Shown here: positions 45,001 to 49,890 of the stretch, piece by piece
How the letters are laid out: each line of letters opens with the position of its first letter
Position numbering within the stretch: the stretch's first letter is position 1
Source of the DNA: Streptococcus sp. oral taxon 058 str. F0407
Lineage (GTDB): Bacteria > Bacillota > Bacilli > Lactobacillales > Streptococcaceae
Reading direction: 5' to 3'
NCBI RefSeq assembly: GCF_000235485.1
Contig: NZ_JH378887.1
Coordinates: 58,348-108,237 of the forward strand
DNA: 49,890 nt
Notes under the pieces: generated by a model
The model's database searches: none
Seen by the model: only the letters and a program-made list of their open reading frames with translations
Told to the model about the DNA's origin: nothing
Position numbers and translations under genes: made by a program

Positions 45001-48000
45001 GCTATCTTGCTTATCAATTTGAACAGTTCCATATCCAGTTCAAGAAAAAACTTGAAAAGAACAAACGTTATCAAATCTCTATTGTGACCAAACCACAATC
45101 AACTGAAGTGTATGTGGATGGTGAAAAGATTGAGCGTATCGCAAATCCAGCACACCCTCGTTTTGCCCACAATAGCTTGGTACTACCGCTTGAAAGCATC
45201 GGTGGCTTCAAAGGAATCTTGCATAATGCAGAGTTATCAGACAAACCATTTGTAAATCCTCGTTTGATTGCAAATGACAAATTCACTGCTACTGCAAGTA
45301 GCCAAGAATTGCCAGGAACAGCGACTGAAGGAGCTGTTGAGAAAGCCTTTGACAATGATCCGAGCACATTCTGGCATACTAAATGGACTGGTGACACTGC
45401 GCCATACACCCTTACTATGACCTTGAAAGAAGCAGAAAAAGTCAATGGCTTGACTTATCTTCCACGTCCAGGTGGTGGAAATGGTGTCGTGACGCGCTAC
45501 GAAATCTACGCACAAAAAGATGGCCAAATGGTCAAGGTTTCAGAAGGAAGCTGGGACAACAACGCCCAAGAAAAAACAGTCAACTTTGCGGCGGTGCATA
45601 CCAACAAGATTGAGTTGAAAGTATTGGAAGGCGTTGGTGGTTTTGCAAGTGCAGCTGAAGTTCATCTATTGAAACCTGTCAAAGAAGAGCAAGAAACGCC
45701 TGCACCGAGTCAACCAGAAAAACCAACTACACCTGAAAAACCAAAAGTAGATCAAACAGGTGATGGAACAGTTGAATTGGCAGATCAATTTACTGCAAGT
45801 AAACCAGCTAGCGAAGACAGCATTGCAGCTGCCAGCAAGAGCGCAGACTATCTCAAGAAAGAGTACAAGGTCTTCCCAACGCCACAAAAAGTGACTTATG
45901 GAGAAGGAGTCACAGCCCTTCGTAAGCAAGTTAATCTGGTCATGGGCGATCAACTCGATATCTATACTCGCAATCGCTTGAAGAGTGTCTTGCAGGACAA
46001 TCAAGTATCTTATACAACTGGTAAAGCGGCAATCGCTGGCGCAACTAATATCTATCTTGGGGTGCATGGACAAGGCTCACAAGCAGAGCAAAACTTGCCC
46101 AAGGTTTCAGCCGGTCTCTTTGACAAGATTGACGCCTATGCCTTGAGCATCAAGGATAGCTCGATTTCCATCGTCGGAAAAGACACAGATGCAGTCTTCT
46201 ATGGTTTGACAACCTTGAAACACATGCTCAAGGAAAGCCAAGTGCCAGTCCTTCGTAATGTGACAGTAGAAGATTATGCAGAGCTCAAGAACCGTGGTTT
46301 CATCGAAGGTTACTATGGAAATCCATGGTCGAATGCCGATCGTGCAGAGCTCATGCGTTATGGTGGCGATTTGAAATTGAACCAATACTTCTTTGCACCA
46401 AAAGATGATCCATACCACAACAAGAAATGGCGTGAACTCTATCCAGAAGAAAAACTAGCTGAAATCCGTGAACTTGCTCGTGTCGGAAATCAAAGTAAAA
46501 CCCGCTATGTCTGGACTATCCATCCATTCATGAACAACCGCATCCGCTTTGGCAATGAAGCGCATTATCAAGAAGATTTGGCAACCATTAAGGCAAAATT
46601 TACCCAGTTGATGAAAGTGGGTGTCCGCGAATTTGGTATCCTTGCAGATGATGCTCCAAGCCCAGTCGGAGGCTACAATAGCTACAACCGCTTGATGCAA
46701 GATATGACCAAGTGGTTGACTGAAATGCAGGGAACCTACAGTGGTCTTCGCAAAGAAATGATCTTTGTTCCTGGTCAGTATTGGGGTAATGGACGTGAAG
46801 ATGAGTTGAAATCCCTCAATGAAAATCTCCCAAGTTCAACATCCATGACCTTGACGGGTGGTAAGATTTGGGGTGAAGTCTCTGAAAGTTTCCTTTCAAC
46901 TCTCAAGAACAATCTATCTGCAGGTGGTAAGACCTATCGCCCAGTTTCGCTTTGGATTAACTGGCCTGTAACAGATAACTCTAAACAACACTTGATTCTA
47001 GGTGGTGGAGAGAAATTCCTTCATCCAAATGTGGATCCAAGCTTGCTATCTGGTATCATGTTGAACCCAATGCAACAGTCTGAACCATCTAAGATTGCCC
47101 TCTTTTCAGGAGCTCAATACTCATGGAAACAGTGGAAATCAGAAGAAGAAGCTAAGAAAATCAATGACATTGCTTTCAACTTTGTTGAAAATGGTCATTT
47201 TGAAGATAGCAAGGTATCAGCAGCCTTCCGTGAACTTGGTAAGCACATGATCAACCAAAACATGGATGGCCGTGTCGTTAAACTAGAAGAATCTGTAGAC
47301 TTGGCTCCAAAATTGACAGACTTCATGACCAAGCTCAAAGCAGGTCAGGATGTGACTGCCGAACGTGCAGCCCTGCGAGCTGAATTTGCCAAGATTAAAG
47401 AAGCAGCTGAGCTTTATAAGGCATCAGGCGATCAAAAGATGGTTGCGCAAATCCACTATTGGTTGGATAATGCAATCGACCAAATGAATGCCCTCGATGC
47501 CTTCCTTACAGGAACAGAAGCCATGGCTACAAACGATGCTGCTAAGCTTTGGAACAGCTATTATAAAGGCTTGAAGTTCTACGAACAGTCTCAAACTCAT
47601 ACCTTCCATTATGTAGATCATATGGAAAAAGCTGAATTGGGTGTTCAACATATTCGTCCATTTATCCTATCCTTGAAGGAAGTTCTAGCGTCTGAAGTTC
47701 AAAAAGTCTTGCACCCAGACCAAATCATCAGCACCTTTATCACCAATCGAACAGGTGTAGAAGGTGGTTTGGCAGAAGTAACGGATGGCGACTTGGCAAC
47801 CCATGCGATTATTAAATCACCAAACAGCATCAAGACAGGTGATTATATCGGTATGAAGTTCAACAAGCCGGTATCAATCCAAACCTTGACCTTTGCAATG
47901 GGAACGCAGGCAAATCCACGTGATACCTTTAGTAAGGCAGAAGTGCAGTATCAAGATGAAAATGATAACTGGGTAACCTTGAAAGAGCCAAGCTATGTCG

Positions 48001-49890
48001 GAAATGAATCCCTTCTTAAGTTTGAGAATCTCAATATCAAGGCTAAGGCAGTTCGTATGATTGCGACAGCAGATCGTGAAAATACCTGGTTTGCAGTTCA
48101 GGAAATTGCAGTTAACCGTCCAGTTGAAAAAGCTCGTAGTCAACAAGCAACGACAGTTAGTCTAAGTTCAAACTTAGTTTACAAACTAAATACCTCAGCT
48201 CGTCAAATCACTGATGGCAAGGACAATACAGAAGCCATGATGGCAAATGCTGACGGTAGCAATACGACACCAGTAGATGCCTGGGCACAACTTGACCTCG
48301 GTGAAGTCAAGTCAGTCACTAAAGTTCGCCTTCGTCAAGGAACAGGTGATAAACTTGCTGCAGGTGTGCTTGAGTATTCTACAGACGGTACTACTTGGCA
48401 GGAACTCGATCGCCTATCAGGTGAGCAAACCAAGGAAGTGACTAGAGCCATCAATGCTCGCTATATCCGAGTACGCAATACTAAGGCAATCGACCTCTGG
48501 TGGCGTATCCAAGACTTCTCTGTTGAGACACGCTCTGGAAATAGTGAGTTAACGGACACCAACGTCGATGCTTTGAAGGAAACGCCAGTAGTGGATAGCT
48601 TGGGCAGTTACGAGCTCCAAATTCCAGCTGGAACCAAACTTCCTGCAAATAGCTATCTAGGTATGAAACTTGACCGTATCCATCAGGTCAAGAGCATCCA
48701 GCTCCAAGGCCAAGCCAACCCAGCTCTTAGCCTTGAGTACTCTGCAAATGCGCAAGAATGGATGCCAGCTAGCCAGTTGACTGATAGATCTGTCGCAACT
48801 CACTTGGTTCGTTATGTGCGTTTGGTCAACAAAACAGATCAGGAACAAGCTATTACAGCGACTTCTCTCCTTGTGACGACCAAAGAAGTGCAACCAACAA
48901 AATTGGAATCAACCTCAATGGGTATTCACCCAGCTTACGGTAGCAACGACGTTCGTAAGATTAACAATCTAGATCAATTATTTGACGGTGTTTACAACAA
49001 CTTCGTTGAGTTTTCAGACTATGCTCGTAAAGATGGCCACGTGACCTTGAAACTTGGCAGCGAACGCACTATCAAGAAGATCAGAGCGTATATCCAAGAC
49101 GGAACTCAAAACTACCTTCGTGATGGTAAGATCCAAGTCAGCCAAGACGGTAAAACGTGGACAGATGTTGTCACAGTTGGAGATGGTGTGGCTAATAGCC
49201 AACACGATGATTCTCTGACAGATGGCTGGACTCATGATTCTAAGATGCCAGGAAATCGCTACATCGAGGGTGAATTGACGACACCAGTCAAAGCCAACTA
49301 TCTCCGTGTCCTCTATACAGCAGACTATGATGCCCGTTTTGTAGGATTTACGGAATTGGTCATCAACGATGGTGAATTTGTCAAACCAATCAATGATCCA
49401 ACAGTAGAAGGAAACGGTGGAGAAAGCCAAGGCAACCTCTACAATAATCTGGTAGACGGAAAAGTCTTGACCAGCTACAAGTCTGAAAAAGAGAAGGGCG
49501 AGTTGGTGTATCACTTGTCTGAGCCAACCAATGCCAACCACCTTCGCCTCGTTTCCAGTCTTCCTGAAGGAGCGAAGGCACGTGTTCTTGCTAGAACACT
49601 CAAGGATGGTCAAGACAGCTGGACAGACCTCGGTGCCATTACATCTAGTCTCCAAACCTTCGCTATCCGAAATGGTGGCTCTCTTCTAGACGTCAAATTA
49701 GTATGGGAAGGCGGCAAGGCTGAGTTTTATGAATTGGCGAGCTTCTATCAAGAATTGACAGAAGAATCTGTTCAATCAAGCAAAGGTGATGAAGAACCAC
49801 CAGTTTTGAGCAAACCGGACTTTACAGGTGGTGTGAATGCTGCTGAGGCAGCAGTGCATGAAGTACCAGAGTACACAGGTCCACTTGGTA
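42093..49890 (+). CDS. Giant surface GH20-GH84 hexosaminidase with CBM32 modules (3' end outside window)
   Basis: The frame stays open for at least 2599 codons to the window edge. Order: YSIRK signal peptide (YSIRK 12-16); proline/glutamate-rich spacer; F5/8-type module (about 145-310); GH20 beta-N-acetylhexosaminidase (about 400-880) with catalytic pair D700-E701 in HIGTDEYYG, where most GH20 enzymes have HxGGDE; LamG-like domain (about 925-1055); CBM32-like module (about 1060-1190); GH84 N-domain, then GH84 core with GFIEGYYGNPW (G1402-) and catalytic D1519-D1520 in ILADDA; helical region; several more F5/8-like modules; start of the 17-residue repeats. GH20 and GH84 both remove terminal beta-GlcNAc or GalNAc by substrate-assisted catalysis. 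LPXTG anchoring is expected beyond the edge. AGGAGA precedes the ATG. Confidence 0.9.
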   Translation, partial: MDKHFFEKRCHYSIRKFAVGAASVMIGASIFGANMVQAAETAAPSETEGSITQVQPMDKLPDDLAAALEKADAEAATEASHEETPATDEGSNPTSSEEAKPETSPASPKPVETPKPVETPKADNKPAETATPAPKPAEKPIEDREDVNHLEGATAQASNHETGTNFTADKAIDGDDNTRWATDRDAVKPTFELTLPKTTLIKHVEIDWDRRLRNGQNDPNIKSWSLYYAGQEDVGANGEKQWKLAHTKTGDPVLDEKVDLAESIKAKYLKLEVTDYQAGTMGWRNVGIQEIRAYSNVPDHSKVTDIRQVDQLDVAEDGKSLVLPSLPGQVSLIGSNKQGVIDLQNRIYQPLTDQRVKVMVQQIKDSHTFTKEFEVVIKGLHQDEGVGVKPKVAPAVQQWYGKEGQSSITSDTVLATGDSGFDQAATFYQSDLASRGLELATGDKQAQKRIEFKKVENKGYGKEGYGITIQDGVITIEAATNTGAFYATRTLLQMGETDLQNGEIRDFPSFSHRGFMLDTGRKFIPYDTLVDIMLNMAYYKMNDLQLHLNDNYIFLKEHLAGKNLTPEEQLKYVLEHAKTGFRLETDIVGKDGQKLTSDEHYTKEEMQNLIKLAKALHINLVPEIDTPGHALSFVKVRPDLMYQGSLSDYAGKHNVERVAMLDLDNKYEETLAFVKSVYDKLLDGPDAPLHGVSTVHIGTDEYYGSRESYRRYVNDLIQYIKSKGYTPRIWGSLSAKRGSTPVDWKGVEVDIWSIHWQRPNEAIAQGAKIINITDVPTYSVPSGSNSQAAYGDYANYERQYNSWTPNDFRTGGGPLLAASHPSIIGGGHAVWNDNIDLHETGLTSYDIFKRFFKSMQTTAERTWGSDRAAATFAERTLPTSPYAPQSNPDKEIDQSDLFTINSETIKNYASKKVKTSEQGLAFEKDSSIEGLAGDVGPSHVLKFDVTVTGDGEQTFSTSGDNRLYLADKDGYLAYQFEQFHIQFKKKLEKNKRYQISIVTKPQSTEVYVDGEKIERIANPAHPRFAHNSLVLPLESIGGFKGILHNAELSDKPFVNPRLIANDKFTATASSQELPGTATEGAVEKAFDNDPSTFWHTKWTGDTAPYTLTMTLKEAEKVNGLTYLPRPGGGNGVVTRYEIYAQKDGQMVKVSEGSWDNNAQEKTVNFAAVHTNKIELKVLEGVGGFASAAEVHLLKPVKEEQETPAPSQPEKPTTPEKPKVDQTGDGTVELADQFTASKPASEDSIAAASKSADYLKKEYKVFPTPQKVTYGEGVTALRKQVNLVMGDQLDIYTRNRLKSVLQDNQVSYTTGKAAIAGATNIYLGVHGQGSQAEQNLPKVSAGLFDKIDAYALSIKDSSISIVGKDTDAVFYGLTTLKHMLKESQVPVLRNVTVEDYAELKNRGFIEGYYGNPWSNADRAELMRYGGDLKLNQYFFAPKDDPYHNKKWRELYPEEKLAEIRELARVGNQSKTRYVWTIHPFMNNRIRFGNEAHYQEDLATIKAKFTQLMKVGVREFGILADDAPSPVGGYNSYNRLMQDMTKWLTEMQGTYSGLRKEMIFVPGQYWGNGREDELKSLNENLPSSTSMTLTGGKIWGEVSESFLSTLKNNLSAGGKTYRPVSLWINWPVTDNSKQHLILGGGEKFLHPNVDPSLLSGIMLNPMQQSEPSKIALFSGAQYSWKQWKSEEEAKKINDIAFNFVENGHFEDSKVSAAFRELGKHMINQNMDGRVVKLEESVDLAPKLTDFMTKLKAGQDVTAERAALRAEFAKIKEAAELYKASGDQKMVAQIHYWLDNAIDQMNALDAFLTGTEAMATNDAAKLWNSYYKGLKFYEQSQTHTFHYVDHMEKAELGVQHIRPFILSLKEVLASEVQKVLHPDQIISTFITNRTGVEGGLAEVTDGDLATHAIIKSPNSIKTGDYIGMKFNKPVSIQTLTFAMGTQANPRDTFSKAEVQYQDENDNWVTLKEPSYVGNESLLKFENLNIKAKAVRMIATADRENTWFAVQEIAVNRPVEKARSQQATTVSLSSNLVYKLNTSARQITDGKDNTEAMMANADGSNTTPVDAWAQLDLGEVKSVTKVRLRQGTGDKLAAGVLEYSTDGTTWQELDRLSGEQTKEVTRAINARYIRVRNTKAIDLWWRIQDFSVETRSGNSELTDTNVDALKETPVVDSLGSYELQIPAGTKLPANSYLGMKLDRIHQVKSIQLQGQANPALSLEYSANAQEWMPASQLTDRSVATHLVRYVRLVNKTDQEQAITATSLLVTTKEVQPTKLESTSMGIHPAYGSNDVRKINNLDQLFDGVYNNFVEFSDYARKDGHVTLKLGSERTIKKIRAYIQDGTQNYLRDGKIQVSQDGKTWTDVVTVGDGVANSQHDDSLTDGWTHDSKMPGNRYIEGELTTPVKANYLRVLYTADYDARFVGFTELVINDGEFVKPINDPTVEGNGGESQGNLYNNLVDGKVLTSYKSEKEKGELVYHLSEPTNANHLRLVSSLPEGAKARVLARTLKDGQDSWTDLGAITSSLQTFAIRNGGSLLDVKLVWEGGKAEFYELASFYQELTEESVQSSKGDEEPPVLSKPDFTGGVNAAEAAVHEVPEYTGPLG
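49812..49890 (+). repeat. Start of 51-bp repeats in the GH20-GH84 gene
   Basis: A first unit at 49812 ([17 protein letters not shown]) and the start of a second at 49863 (VPEYTGPLG) repeat the 51-bp period and near-identical sequence seen at 41408-41689. The array continues past the window. Confidence 0.85.

Noticed and set aside
44136..49655. Several long minus-strand reading frames opposite the GH20-GH84 gene
   Set aside because: They are shadows of a strongly coding plus strand, without ribosome sites or promoters, and their translations are low-complexity hydrophobic mixtures.

Overview
The window looks like a mitis-group Streptococcus chromosome (S. mitis / S. oralis / S. pneumoniae relatives). 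The evidence is the conserved order luxS - DUF1846 gene - dexB - capsule (cps) locus - aliA - endo-alpha-N-acetylgalactosaminidase, the moderately low GC content, streptococcal extended -10 promoters, and YSIRK/LPXTG surface proteins. It is not a plain pneumococcal layout. From memory of the pneumococcal locus, a five-gene transporter/two-component module, two extra AliB-like lipoproteins, an unfamiliar secreted protein and a very large second glycosidase have been added.

Layout. 1-4.9 kb: luxS (minus strand), then a LanFEG-type ABC transporter (ATPase plus two permeases) co-transcribed with an OmpR-type response regulator and a short-loop sensor kinase. No bacteriocin gene is visible. 4.9-8.2 kb: a DUF1846 gene (minus strand) and dexB (GH13), the left border of the cps locus. 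8.3-15.3 kb: two AliB-like oligopeptide-binding lipoproteins flanking a secreted, tyrosine-rich protein with 23-residue repeats and a weak CAP-like C-terminus. 15.4-32.0 kb: a Wzx/Wzy-dependent capsule operon: wzg-wzh-wzd-wze, wchA, wchF, two glycosyltransferases, wzy, a third glycosyltransferase, wzx, ugd, a wrecked glf remnant, rmlA-rmlC-rmlB. rmlD follows on the opposite strand, convergent with rmlB. The order matches what I recall of the pneumococcal serotype 2 locus. The predicted precursors are UDP-Glc, UDP-GlcA and dTDP-L-rhamnose; galactofuranose supply is lost. 33.1-35.2 kb: aliA, the right border.

35.4-49.9 kb: two adjacent giant cell-wall-anchored enzymes for host glycans. The first (2151 residues) fuses a chymotrypsin-fold serine peptidase domain (predicted triad H179, D236, S307) to a complete GH101 endo-alpha-N-acetylgalactosaminidase (D1033, E1065). 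It is potentially one protein that removes core-1 O-glycans and cuts the exposed polypeptide. The second, cut off by the window end after about 2599 residues, carries a GH20 and a GH84 hexosaminidase domain plus several F5/8 (CBM32-like) modules. The two share 17-residue (51-bp) wall-proximal repeats, and both have cre-like CcpA sites upstream, as does dexB.

Working together, the capsule genes build the surface polysaccharide. The peptide-binding lipoproteins would capture peptides for the Ami importer. The two surface enzymes would strip sugars, and possibly peptides, from mucin-type glycoproteins under carbon catabolite control. The strongest candidates for something undescribed are the peptidase-GH101 fusion, the GH20-GH84 tandem enzyme and the secreted tyrosine-rich protein between the two AliB-like genes.
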